Below are positions 1-7,786 of a stretch of 64,000 bases of DNA, piece by piece; position 1 is the first letter of the stretch; every line of letters starts with the position of its first letter. Source of the DNA: Rubellicoccus peritrichatus (GTDB lineage: Bacteria > Verrucomicrobiota > Verrucomicrobiia > Opitutales > Cerasicoccaceae); NCBI RefSeq assembly GCF_033100135.1, contig NZ_CP136920.1:1736001-1800000 (forward strand), read 5' to 3'. A model generated the notes under the pieces. The model had not been told where the DNA came from. It made no database searches and saw only the letters and a program-made list of their open reading frames with translations. The position numbers and the translations under genes are program-made.

Positions 1-1
1 C

Positions 2-1066
2 ATGTTGTCAAACGGTTTGGTTCGAATTGAATTCAACTCCAAGGGCGAGGTCTCTGCTTTTTCAAGAGGTGAGAAAAGTATGCCAATCAATGAGGCTTTG
101 GGACGATTGTCGAGCCATGTCGAACGAAGCAATGCCTTTCCCGCCTGGGATATTCCGCATAGTACAATGAATGATTTCGATTGGATCGATAATGAAGTAT
201 CTTCGATTTCTGTTCGGAATATTTCGGAGCATAAAGCGGAAGTGGCATTTAAGAAATCTATTTGCGGAGACAGTGCGATTATCTTGACCTATTCTCTCGA
301 AGCCGGTTCGCCAGTTGTGCGTTTGAATTTGTCAATTGATTGGAACGAGCAACGCCGGCTGCTGAAGATGCATTTTCCGACGGAATATTATGGTCGCCTG
401 GCCCGGTTCGGTAGTGCTTTCGGTAGCGTCACAAGAAATGCCCGTGAGTTCGATGCTCACGATGCGGTACAGTGGGAGGTTCCGGGTAGTCGATGGGCCG
501 CGATATCGTATGATGGAGAGTATGAAGGGCTTGCTTTGATGGCTAAGTCAAAGTATGGATTCTCTTGCCGTGATGGCGACTTGGCAGTGAGCTTACTGCG
601 TAGTGTTCCGTTTACTTGTGAGGAAACCCATTTGCAGGCTGCTCCCGCTTCGTTACGGCCAGAGCAAAATAGGCCGCATTTGATTGATTTGGGTCATCAT
701 GAAATTGAGCTGGCGTTTTCTTTTTACGATGCAGGTGCGTCACGCGATCAATTACCCGCTACGTTATCGGAGACTCTCTGGCAACCAATGCTTGGTATTG
801 AATCGAGTGCTGCTGACGCTGGCTTTCTAGGCCTTGAAGGGGGAGATAGTCTGGTCCCTACCTGGGCGTGTCCGCATGATGATGGCAGTTGGACTTTACG
901 GCTTCATGAGACACAGGGCAGGGCTGGTTATTGCAAACTACTATTACGTGAGGGATATGCAGCAAGTAGAGAACGGCTAGGCGGAGCATCAATTGAAGCA
1001 GGCTTTATTGATGAAATTGCTTTTGATTCATATGCGATTGTCAGTGTCCGTATTGGTCGGAAGTAG
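2..1066 (+). CDS. Alpha-mannosidase (GH38), C-terminal part, cut by window edge
   Basis: This is the C-terminal beta-sandwich half of a glycoside hydrolase family 38 alpha-mannosidase, which removes alpha-linked mannose from glycans. The frame is open to the left edge, so the ATG at base 2 is probably internal and the catalytic domain lies outside the window. The family is recognised from the stretch YGFSCRDGDLAVSLLRS near residue 185 and a following block (residues 225-240) with HxIDLGHHEIELAFS, typical of the last third of these enzymes. The catalytic aspartates cannot be checked here. No signal peptide can be judged. A surface-glycan or dietary-glycan role is inference. The 184 bases after the stop hold no convincing gene. 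Confidence 0.8.
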   Translation: MLSNGLVRIEFNSKGEVSAFSRGEKSMPINEALGRLSSHVERSNAFPAWDIPHSTMNDFDWIDNEVSSISVRNISEHKAEVAFKKSICGDSAIILTYSLEAGSPVVRLNLSIDWNEQRRLLKMHFPTEYYGRLARFGSAFGSVTRNAREFDAHDAVQWEVPGSRWAAISYDGEYEGLALMAKSKYGFSCRDGDLAVSLLRSVPFTCEETHLQAAPASLRPEQNRPHLIDLGHHEIELAFSFYDAGASRDQLPATLSETLWQPMLGIESSAADAGFLGLEGGDSLVPTWACPHDDGSWTLRLHETQGRAGYCKLLLREGYAASRERLGGASIEAGFIDEIAFDSYAIVSVRIGRK

Positions 1067-1250
1067 CAGCTCTAATTTACGTTAAACGTATTCTTCTTTT
1101 ATAGGGATTAATTTCCTGCTCTCGGGTTTGATATACTTTCTTAATAGTATGTTTATTTGTCTGTGAGATAATTTTATTTTCTGATGACGGTTAAGTATAT
1201 GATATTTTTGCTTTACAATTCCTGAATATTGCTTAGACATTTTCCGCTTT

Positions 1251-1418
1251 ATGGCTCGCAAAAAGAAAACAGCACAAAGCCGCAACACCGGCAAAACTCA
1301 AATTTCAATCAGCTTATCAACCAGCTTGGTTAAGCGAATTGACAAACTGGCAAAGGCGCAGAACCGGAACCGTTCTAATTTTATTACGAACGCGATGCTC
1401 GACGTCACAGGCGGTTGA
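1251..1418 (+). CDS. Small ribbon-helix-helix (CopG/Arc-like) protein, 55 aa
   Basis: This short gene encodes 55 residues. After a basic start (MARKKKTAQSR) comes a beta-strand segment, KTQISISLSTSLVKRIDKLA, then KAQNRNRSNFITNAMLD. This is the strand-helix-helix pattern of ribbon-helix-helix DNA-binding proteins: alternating polar and hydrophobic strand residues, then the helix motif LVKRIDKLAKxxNRNRSxFI. Such proteins act as dimers or as antitoxin-type repressors. No toxin gene is adjacent, so it looks like an orphan regulator. It stands alone between the mannosidase and the AsmA-like gene and ends 32 bases before a strong terminator, so it is probably a single-gene transcript. Target unknown. 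Confidence 0.75.
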   Translation: MARKKKTAQSRNTGKTQISISLSTSLVKRIDKLAKAQNRNRSNFITNAMLDVTGG

Positions 1419-1450
1419 GTAAAGTTTGGCTTTCAGTAATTTATAACTTC

Positions 1451-1489
1451 ACGAGCGACTGGATTAATCCAGTCGCTCGTTTTATTTTC
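1451..1489 (+). terminator. Rho-independent terminator after the RHH gene
   Basis: Bases 1451-1480 form a perfect 30-base palindrome: ACGAGCGACTGG, a central ATTAAT, then CCAGTCGCTCGT. It is followed directly by TTTATTTTC. The hairpin (12 GC-rich pairs) plus T-run is a strong intrinsic terminator for the gene ending at 1418. Confidence 0.9.
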
Positions 1490-1727
1490 AAGATACAGAT
1501 TGTTGCTCTAGTGTAAATCGAGTCCTTATTGCTAACTCTCAAATTTAATTTAAAATAATATTAATTATACGATTGTAGCTGTAGTAAGCTTCATCTTGAA
1601 AACGTAAAGTGACGCAGGAAAGATGGAATGACTCTAAATTAGAATACCAGAGTATTGAAGAGCACCAAATTCGTACAAATACATTGTTGTCACGAGAGGC
1701 CTTAGCACGTAGTCCATCTTACCGCTT

Positions 1728-3857
1728 ATGCGCAGGTTTTTTAGATGGATCATTATTGGGCTTTCAGGGCTTATCTTGATTCTGCTTGGCCTTGTCGTTT
1801 TAGTGCCGACGTGGTTACCATGGCTTGCGGAGGTTAAAGTAAATAACTTGCTAAAAGAAAAAGGTGCGACACTTGCAGAGTTGAAATTTCATCAATTCGA
1901 CCTGTCCGGGATCAATCTGGAGATCGAAGCCCTCAGCAAAGAGGGGATTACTTTTGATGAAGGAATCGTCGAGCTTGATTATAGCATCGATAGTGTGCTT
2001 CGCCGTGAGGTGGAGAGCTTGGTGCTTTCGGACTTGGACGTTTCTGTTGACTTGCCTCTTTTACTGGATTCCCGGCCAGTGGCTTCAACGGTAGATTCCG
2101 CAAGGGTAGAGGATTCGGGGATAGATAACTTCACCATGCCCATGAAGTGGTTTGCCTTAGAAGATGCAACTCTGACCTTGGAAGCGGGAGACTGGAGTAA
2201 AGCCTTGTCTCTGCAGGCCAATCTGGATCGTGGTCATCCCAGTCTCTTCTTTTTTGAAGGAAAAGATGATTCCGATGGTTTGGTTGTGTCCGGAGAAGTG
2301 GATCAGTCGGTATTGAGTGGTGAGGCTACTTTTAAATTAGACTCTGAGAATCCGGTGTTTTGGTTGGAATTGGTCGATCAACTTGGTCTTTATCGGAAGC
2401 CGAAGGGCTTGGAGGTGGTTACGGGAGCTTTGGGCCTTGAAGGAGCTGTTCGGATAAAAGAAAAATTGCCCGAGCAATGGACTGCTCTTGGTTCTCTTGC
2501 ATTGCCGGATATCAAGTTTAACAACGCAGAACTAACTGCGGAACTAACGAATTTTGGTGGTCGTGGTAATGCCGGCCAGTTTGAGAAAGTGTGGTTTGGT
2601 CTCTTCGATGCCTCGCTCTCATATGATGGGTATGTCGCATCACTCAGTGAAATGACTTTGGAGACACTTGATTTGAATCAGACCTATGCCAAACTTACGG
2701 GGTTGGAATTGAGTGGTAGTGTTCCGGTTTTTGGTTTGGGAGATACCAGTTTCGAGGGTGGAGCGATTGGCACTTTGGTGGAGGGCCCATGGGCTCAAAT
2801 TCAACCCCCAGTGGATTTAGATTTGTTCTCTGTCAAGCTGATCATGCCCGCAGCACCGCTTATGCTTTTTACCGAATTCGGGAGCATAACTGGAAATTTC
2901 GAAATGGAAGGCGAAATCGGTAGTGGGCCATCGAGGGACATTGATTTGAGTGCTGTTTTTAGCGATGTGGAACTTTCGCATTCGGCTGCCAGTTTTTCAG
3001 CTCAAACATTTTCGCTTAATGCCACAGGTAAATTGGAAAAACAGCTCTCTGCGGTTATTGAATTGCTCAATGGAAAGGTGGTTTGGGCTGAGGGCGCGGG
3101 AATCTTGAGCCAGATCGGAGGTGAGATTTATATCGATTCCTTAACCCCTTTGGCTTTGCTTGAGCCTCAAGTGCTTACATTTTCTGAGTTGCGACAGGGG
3201 GAGGTTGTCATCTCAGATGGGTCAATATCTATCGCTTATCAAGCAGATCCGGATGATGCGATAGGAACAATGATGGCCACGCTGGGTGGCGATTTTGCTG
3301 GAGGCCGCTTATTGGCCGAGGTTCTTGTCACTGCTTCGGAATCGCTGAATGTAGAGGCAAAGCTCGTTTTCGATGATATTGAATTGGAAACACTTGCTGC
3401 TTATTTTCCCGAATTTAATGGCCGGATTCAGGGAAAAGTGTCCGGGGAATTGCCAGTTCGACTCGAAGGCAATCGATTGATCGTTCAGCCAGGATTTTTG
3501 GAGATGAAACCAGGCCAGACAGGGACCTTTCAATATACTCGTGTTGGCTGGTTGACGCAGGACCCAGGTCTGGATCCAGAGGCTTATGTAGAGGGGAAGG
3601 ACTTGCTTTCCCTGATGAAAGAGCCGAATGGGGCTGCCATTCTGACTGAATTAGCTATGCGTGACCTCCGAATGACAGCATTCCGGATGGATGTCATGAA
3701 GCCGGATACCGGTGATCGCAGGGTTATTATTCGCATTGAGGGAGATGGAGAGGTTAAGGAAGTGACGGTTCCTGTGATTCAGGACATTCGTGTCGGAGGT
3801 GATGTAAAGGAAACCATCAATGTGCTCCTCAAACTTAAGGAAAAAATCGCCTTTTAG
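1728..3857 (+). CDS. YdbH-like AsmA-family envelope protein
   Basis: A 709-residue protein with an N-terminal membrane anchor (about residues 6-28, IIIGLSGLILILLGLVVLV) and a long, beta-strand-rich periplasmic part. The C-terminal 150 residues fit the YdbH 'dicarboxylate transport' domain: a stretch FLEMKPGQTGTFQY, the block ALRDLRMTAF-like (here AMRDLRMTAFRMDVMKP), and a glycine-rich end with IRVGGDVKETINVLLKL. In enterobacteria YdbH acts with TamB and YhdP as a bridge carrying phospholipids from inner to outer membrane. It is shorter than E. coli YdbH (about 880 residues). Lipid transport in this organism is inference from the family. The usual small partners YnbE and YdbL are not next to it; clpS follows 61 bases downstream. 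Confidence 0.7.
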   Translation: MRRFFRWIIIGLSGLILILLGLVVLVPTWLPWLAEVKVNNLLKEKGATLAELKFHQFDLSGINLEIEALSKEGITFDEGIVELDYSIDSVLRREVESLVLSDLDVSVDLPLLLDSRPVASTVDSARVEDSGIDNFTMPMKWFALEDATLTLEAGDWSKALSLQANLDRGHPSLFFFEGKDDSDGLVVSGEVDQSVLSGEATFKLDSENPVFWLELVDQLGLYRKPKGLEVVTGALGLEGAVRIKEKLPEQWTALGSLALPDIKFNNAELTAELTNFGGRGNAGQFEKVWFGLFDASLSYDGYVASLSEMTLETLDLNQTYAKLTGLELSGSVPVFGLGDTSFEGGAIGTLVEGPWAQIQPPVDLDLFSVKLIMPAAPLMLFTEFGSITGNFEMEGEIGSGPSRDIDLSAVFSDVELSHSAASFSAQTFSLNATGKLEKQLSAVIELLNGKVVWAEGAGILSQIGGEIYIDSLTPLALLEPQVLTFSELRQGEVVISDGSISIAYQADPDDAIGTMMATLGGDFAGGRLLAEVLVTASESLNVEAKLVFDDIELETLAAYFPEFNGRIQGKVSGELPVRLEGNRLIVQPGFLEMKPGQTGTFQYTRVGWLTQDPGLDPEAYVEGKDLLSLMKEPNGAAILTELAMRDLRMTAFRMDVMKPDTGDRRVIIRIEGDGEVKEVTVPVIQDIRVGGDVKETINVLLKLKEKIAF

Positions 3858-3918
3858 AGGCTTATTTTCCTGAAATCCACTGCTTGAAACTCAGTGGGAT
3901 GGCTATATGGTAGAGTGA

Positions 3919-4212
3919 ATGTCTAATCACACGGAAAACCCGATTGCGCTTCCTGTGAGCGAAACCGAGGTTCAGGAAGCGTTACCGTGGCAGGTTGTCG
4001 TTCTCAACGACCCTGTCAATTTGATGTCCTATGTGGTCATGGTCTTTCGTCGTGTTTTTGGTTATGATTTGGAAAAGGCCCAGCAACACATGCTGGAGGT
4101 GCATGAACTGGGACAGTCGATACTCTGGGAGGGAGAGTTGGAAAAAGCAGAGAGCTATGTTTATCAGTTACAGGAGTGGCAGCTCACTGCGCGTTTAAAC
4201 CAAGATGCCTGA
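3919..4212 (+). CDS. clpS: ATP-dependent Clp protease adaptor ClpS
   Basis: A 97-residue protein that matches ClpS over nearly its full length: WQVVVLNDPVNLMSYVVMVF (about residues 24-43), a helix around FGYDLEKAQQHMLEVHELG, then the C-terminal strand. ClpS binds N-degron substrates and delivers them to the ClpA/ClpC-ClpP protease in the cytoplasm. The NDPVNLMSYV form and the downstream neighbour resemble actinobacterial ClpS, where the Asn/Asp-Pro pair and the Met helix bind N-terminal residues. The gene overlaps the next one by 8 bases, implying translational coupling. Confidence 0.92.
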   Translation: MSNHTENPIALPVSETEVQEALPWQVVVLNDPVNLMSYVVMVFRRVFGYDLEKAQQHMLEVHELGQSILWEGELEKAESYVYQLQEWQLTARLNQDA

Positions 4213-4684
4213 GATTCACCTTAAGATTAGTCCATACATGGCTGGGCCCCTGCTTGATATTCTGCGGGCGGTGAGTAAGAGCTTGAATATGCGTTTGGCG
4301 GTTCCACTTCATGGCCCGGAAGAAACGGATCAAGAGCTTCTTGATGCCTGGAGAGAGGGTTTGCTGGAGACGTTGTCTGATGATGTTGGACGTTTGTTGG
4401 ATTTCCTGGAGGAAGCAGTGACCAGTCAGCTTCCGATGCAAATTGATGAGGCTACCAGTATGCAGCTGGTGCGTGCAGCCTCCGCTTTGCGGCTTAGGCT
4501 TCAAGAGTCCTTTCTGAAGCGGGTTCCGTCCGATAAGTTGGAGTCAGGGGAAGTGGATTTTAACGATTTTGAGCCTGAAACTCAGCAGGTTTATGGCATT
4601 TACCTCTTTCTGGCTCGGCTGCAGGAGCAGATTATTAATGCACTTGAGCCGGATATTTGGGATTGGCAGGGGGATGCTGAATAG
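4205..4684 (+). CDS. DUF2017-like ClpS partner protein
   Basis: A 159-residue, mostly helical protein that starts inside clpS. The C-terminal half has the pattern of DUF2017 proteins: SALRLRLQESFL (about residues 93-104), then VYGIYLFLARLQEQIINAL (about 129-147). In Actinobacteria the DUF2017 gene sits directly after clpS in the same way (for example Rv1331-Rv1332 in Mycobacterium). No molecular function is established for the family as far as I know. A role in proteolysis or in ClpS control is inferred only from the conserved pairing. No transmembrane segment or catalytic motif is seen. Confidence 0.65.
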   Translation: MPEIHLKISPYMAGPLLDILRAVSKSLNMRLAVPLHGPEETDQELLDAWREGLLETLSDDVGRLLDFLEEAVTSQLPMQIDEATSMQLVRAASALRLRLQESFLKRVPSDKLESGEVDFNDFEPETQQVYGIYLFLARLQEQIINALEPDIWDWQGDAE

Positions 4685-4724
4685 TCCTTTGCGAAAGAAA
4701 ATGTAAGAAAACGCATTTCAACCC

Positions 4725-4752
4725 TTTTCATAGGGCAAGTTTTCACCATACT
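4725..4752 (+). promoter_or_regulatory. Candidate sigma-70 promoter for the 6S RNA
   Basis: TTTTCA (4725-4730), a 16-base spacer and CATACT (4747-4752) lie so that transcription would start near base 4760, the first base of the predicted closing stem of the RNA. Both hexamers are only partial matches to the consensus. Confidence 0.4.
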
Positions 4753-4759
4753 TATTGTT

Positions 4760-4940
4760 GAATCTTCTTCTGTGTTCGAAAACACATAACGTTTCTCATC
4801 CTTTTCTAATCTCACGGGAGCTTGACTTGTGGGGTAAGTGTCACGCCGTAAACCGGAAGACATGAGCCTGGCAAAGAGCACCCACCTTAGCATACCGAGG
4901 TATCAGATCGTTAGAGGAAATCGGCACAAGAGGAAGATTC
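4760..4940 (+). ncRNA. ssrS: Probable 6S RNA (ssrS)
   Basis: The 181-base stretch between DUF2017 and the next gene folds like 6S RNA, which binds the sigma-70 RNA polymerase holoenzyme by mimicking an open promoter. The ends pair in a long closing stem: GAATCTTCTTCTGTG (4760-4774) with CACAAGAGGAAGATTC (4925-4940). Inside, TTTTCTAA pairs with TTAGAGGA on the other side, leaving an open central region. A terminal stem joins GTGGG (about 4829) with CCCAC (about 4880). The 3' side of the bubble has a small hairpin, ATAC-CGAG-GTAT (4892-4903), as seen in other 6S RNAs, just after a GAGCACCCACC block. Length, symmetry and bubble all fit. No covariance-model search was possible. Confidence 0.7.
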
Positions 4941-4959
4941 TATTTTATAAATAGCTACT

Positions 4960-5475
4960 ATGATTGCCAATCGCCCACTAGTGCTCCGCAGTAATCGCTT
5001 TCTTGGCGCGGCCTTGACTGATGCCGGCCTGATTTTGAATGAAGACTTGGAAGCGGCGAACGAGAAGGTCCTCCAAGCAGTTCAGAAAGAAGATCCTCGA
5101 GGTGCCAATTTGCTCAATATTCTGCTTTACGATTTGCAGAAGCTTGATGAGCCAGCCTTGATTGATGAAACACTCGAACAGCATGACATCGGAGTTATTG
5201 ATCTAGCCAATTACGATCTTTCCTTTTTGACCGAGACTGAAGTCAGCTTCAGTATCTGCTGGTCAACATTCACGGTACCGTTTGATTGTGTTGAGAATTT
5301 TACCATGATCGCAACAGCTTACTACTTGAGTAAGCCGACGATAGATTTCTGGGAAAGCCAGTTTGATGGTCCGATTATTTGGTATGTTTCTTCGGTTGCT
5401 TCGATTGCAGATGCCTTAGCGCGTGCCGAGACAGAAATTGAAGCCAAATCGAACGAAAAAAAGGGTGCCACTTGA
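4960..5475 (+). CDS. MshEN-like (GspE N-terminal) domain protein
   Basis: A free-standing 171-residue protein. Residues 12-80 read like the MshEN/GspE N-terminal domain: FLGAALTDAGLILNEDLEAA, a second helix-turn pattern ending in LLYDLQKLDEPALIDETL, then the strand IGVIDLANYDL. In GspE/PilB-type ATPases this domain couples the motor to its platform and can bind c-di-GMP. Here it is not fused to an ATPase; the rest (about 90-170) is unassigned. It begins 19 bases after the predicted 6S RNA and heads the run of genes that ends with a GspE-type ATPase at 10349. Working as a regulatory or docking partner of that ATPase is inference. Confidence 0.5.
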   Translation: MIANRPLVLRSNRFLGAALTDAGLILNEDLEAANEKVLQAVQKEDPRGANLLNILLYDLQKLDEPALIDETLEQHDIGVIDLANYDLSFLTETEVSFSICWSTFTVPFDCVENFTMIATAYYLSKPTIDFWESQFDGPIIWYVSSVASIADALARAETEIEAKSNEKKGAT

Positions 5476-5637
5476 GCCTACGGAAAATTCCTTGTCCCGT
5501 TGAGGTCTTTGCATCATCAGAACGCTTCAGTGCTTTCCCCTTATGGATCGCTAAGTATCAATAATGCGTGAAAATATTAGTTGTGCTGGCCTTATACCTA
5601 GCAATTCGTTAAAAAGAGAGTCATTGTTTAAATAAGT

Positions 5638-6984
5638 ATGGGTAAGCGGATTCTAATCCTGGATGATGATGCAGATTTTAATCACCTGTTGACTGACATC
5701 TTCAGTCAGGCAGATTATGACGTAACCTCTGAACGTGATCCGGAAGTTGCAGTTGGTCTTTTCGATAATTCAACTTTTGATCTGGTTGTTACTGACCAGA
5801 AAATGCCAGGTTTGTCCGGAGAGGAATTCATACGTGAGGTAAAAGCCAAACGTCCGGATTTGCCCGTTATTATGGTATCCGGTTATCTTGATAATGATAC
5901 AATCCGGAGATTGATTAAAGAGGGAGTCGGCGGTGTTTTTCTCAAACCACTCAATGTCTTTTCCCTGCTCAAGCGTACCGCGGCATTGATTGAGGAGCGG
6001 GAAGCAGGTTTGCGACGCAAGGAACAAGCTGATTTGGAGCAGTCTGTTGTTGAGCCGGAACACTTTCAACACAGCCTGCCTTTTTCATTCAAAACGTTCC
6101 CTTGTAAGGCTGCCAAGTCAGTCGAATTTGCCAAAAAACTTTATTCACTGAGAAATTTTAAATCTAACTTGATCATCGTTGCGGCTCCTGGAGTCGATAT
6201 GCATTCGATCATTGATGATTTAAATGGTTTTGATGTCGCTGGTGAAGAAGCATTTCTATTTGTCGATTCAAGGCATCTATCAGAGGATGGTTTTCTTGAG
6301 CTTATCGACCAGGGAGTGCGTAGGGGTGCAAGCCGTGTAACGCTTGTGATCGGGCATGCTGAGCGTATGACATCGCCCCAGAAGAAGATTGTATTTGCGG
6401 CTTCATCTGGTGATGCCCCTTTCGAGTCTATTGGAACCCCGTTGAGGTTCATCTTTCACGTTTCGGATGATCTGGACGATCTGTATGATGCAGGTGAGAT
6501 CGATGATGACCTCTACATGTTTATGGGCACTTCCGAGGTCAAGGTCCCGGCTCTTGTCGATATTCGGGAAGATATTCCGCTACTGGCACATAGTTTCATG
6601 AGGGATGAGTGTGACCGCTTGGGGCTTGAGCCTATCCCATCGCTTGAATCACCAGCCCGGGTATTTTTGCGTGATTGGGATTGGCCCGGGAATGCAGCGG
6701 AATTGAAGCGCATGCTGTCACTTGCTTTGGAATTGGAAAAACCGCGCCTTTCCCGTGAAGACTTAAGGGAGATTGGTTCAAAAATCCGTTCCTCGTCGAA
6801 TGCAAAGCGTTTCGACTTGAGGCATGAGTTGGAAAACCACAGAACGGATTTATGTCGAGCAGCACTGATTTTTTCTAATGAAGAACCCACACAGGCATCT
6901 TCGATACTTAATATCCCGCCTGATCTTATCTCGTCCGTTTCAGATTTGGACGGCATAAAGAAGGCTTACATGTCCAAGCTATGA
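5638..6984 (+). CDS. Response regulator with degenerate NtrC-type AAA+ and Fis domains
   Basis: A 448-residue protein. Residues 3-120 are a complete receiver domain: acidic pocket D9-D10-D11, phospho-acceptor D53 in VVTDQKMPG, switch S81 and K103 in FLKPL. Residues about 140-375 align with the sigma-54 activator AAA+ domain, but the Walker A loop and the GAFTGA loop are absent. Only late landmarks survive: DIREDIPLLAHSFM and DWDWPGNAAELKRML. The C-terminus (about 395-435) keeps the outline of a Fis helix-turn-helix without its usual residues. It is therefore a phosphorylatable protein that probably cannot hydrolyse ATP or act with sigma-54. The next gene starts in an ATGA overlap. A paralogue lies at 8984. 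Confidence 0.75.
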   Translation: MGKRILILDDDADFNHLLTDIFSQADYDVTSERDPEVAVGLFDNSTFDLVVTDQKMPGLSGEEFIREVKAKRPDLPVIMVSGYLDNDTIRRLIKEGVGGVFLKPLNVFSLLKRTAALIEEREAGLRRKEQADLEQSVVEPEHFQHSLPFSFKTFPCKAAKSVEFAKKLYSLRNFKSNLIIVAAPGVDMHSIIDDLNGFDVAGEEAFLFVDSRHLSEDGFLELIDQGVRRGASRVTLVIGHAERMTSPQKKIVFAASSGDAPFESIGTPLRFIFHVSDDLDDLYDAGEIDDDLYMFMGTSEVKVPALVDIREDIPLLAHSFMRDECDRLGLEPIPSLESPARVFLRDWDWPGNAAELKRMLSLALELEKPRLSREDLREIGSKIRSSSNAKRFDLRHELENHRTDLCRAALIFSNEEPTQASSILNIPPDLISSVSDLDGIKKAYMSKL

Positions 6985-7679
6985 GCTCTACATCTCAACT
7001 TTCAGATCTTCCTCAAGGCGTTCAACTATTGGGTGAAGCTTGTTTTCACGAAGACTTTTCCGTTGAACATACTGAAGGACATCTCAGCGATGTCGATTCA
7101 CTTGGAGTCCTTTTGCCGACCATGATCCGATCAGCATCAAGCTGTGGTGATTCGTTTGGAGCAGGTGAGTTTCAAGGTGTCGTCTCTCTTGGCGAAAAGC
7201 GTGGTTTGGTCATTAGTATCAACGATGAGAAAAGCTGTTTCCGACTTTTCGATGGAGCGACCATTTGGAGTGACTTGAAGGATGAGAAGTATGAGCGTAA
7301 CTGGTCTCAGAGTGGCTTCCCGCTTTTTTATAATTTAGATTACATCGGACAGGTCTTCAAAAGTTTGGGATCCGTGAAGTGGTACGGCCTTCGAGATAAT
7401 GAAGATAATCGGTGGAGTCAGGAGTTTTTGGATGATAGTCTGGACACCAATGCTGTTGAGAGTGCCACTATGATGACATTGCAGATTGATATGTTGCTCA
7501 AAGGGCAGGATCTGCCTCGCGGTCGTATTCGGTTGGATTTTGAGAATGGCCAACTTTGGATTTGGGCATCAGTCACTGACGATTACTTGATGGCCTACAC
7601 AGAGCGAGTTGATAATCGCTCGGACTTAAGTGCAATTGAACAATTGGGAGAAGCATTCCTCCTCGGGCCTTTAGTTTAG
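6981..7679 (+). CDS. Unknown protein translationally coupled to the pseudo-NtrC regulator
   Basis: A 232-residue soluble protein that I do not recognise. It starts in a 4-base ATGA overlap with the preceding response regulator, so the two are very likely made together. No signal peptide, membrane segment or catalytic motif is visible. The composition is acidic, with several aromatic strands (for example SVKWYGLRDN near residue 132 and GQLWIWASVTDDYLMAY near 190), which suggests a compact alpha/beta or beta-rich fold. The position inside the MshEN/response-regulator/GspE cluster suggests a partner or effector in that pathway. Confidence 0.7.
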   Translation: MSSTSQLSDLPQGVQLLGEACFHEDFSVEHTEGHLSDVDSLGVLLPTMIRSASSCGDSFGAGEFQGVVSLGEKRGLVISINDEKSCFRLFDGATIWSDLKDEKYERNWSQSGFPLFYNLDYIGQVFKSLGSVKWYGLRDNEDNRWSQEFLDDSLDTNAVESATMMTLQIDMLLKGQDLPRGRIRLDFENGQLWIWASVTDDYLMAYTERVDNRSDLSAIEQLGEAFLLGPLV

Positions 7680-7786
7680 CAGGAAAACAGATTTTGATCT
7701 ACTGCCTTTTACGCCTTTGGGGGACAAATGCAGTATAGACGGAGACTTAGTCCAAAAGTTCCCTTATCTTATTTGTGCATATTTCT

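Noticed and set aside
1082-1294. A 70-codon minus-strand frame before the RHH gene
   Set aside because: It overlaps the RHH start, has an atypical basic composition and no ribosome site or recognisable domain.
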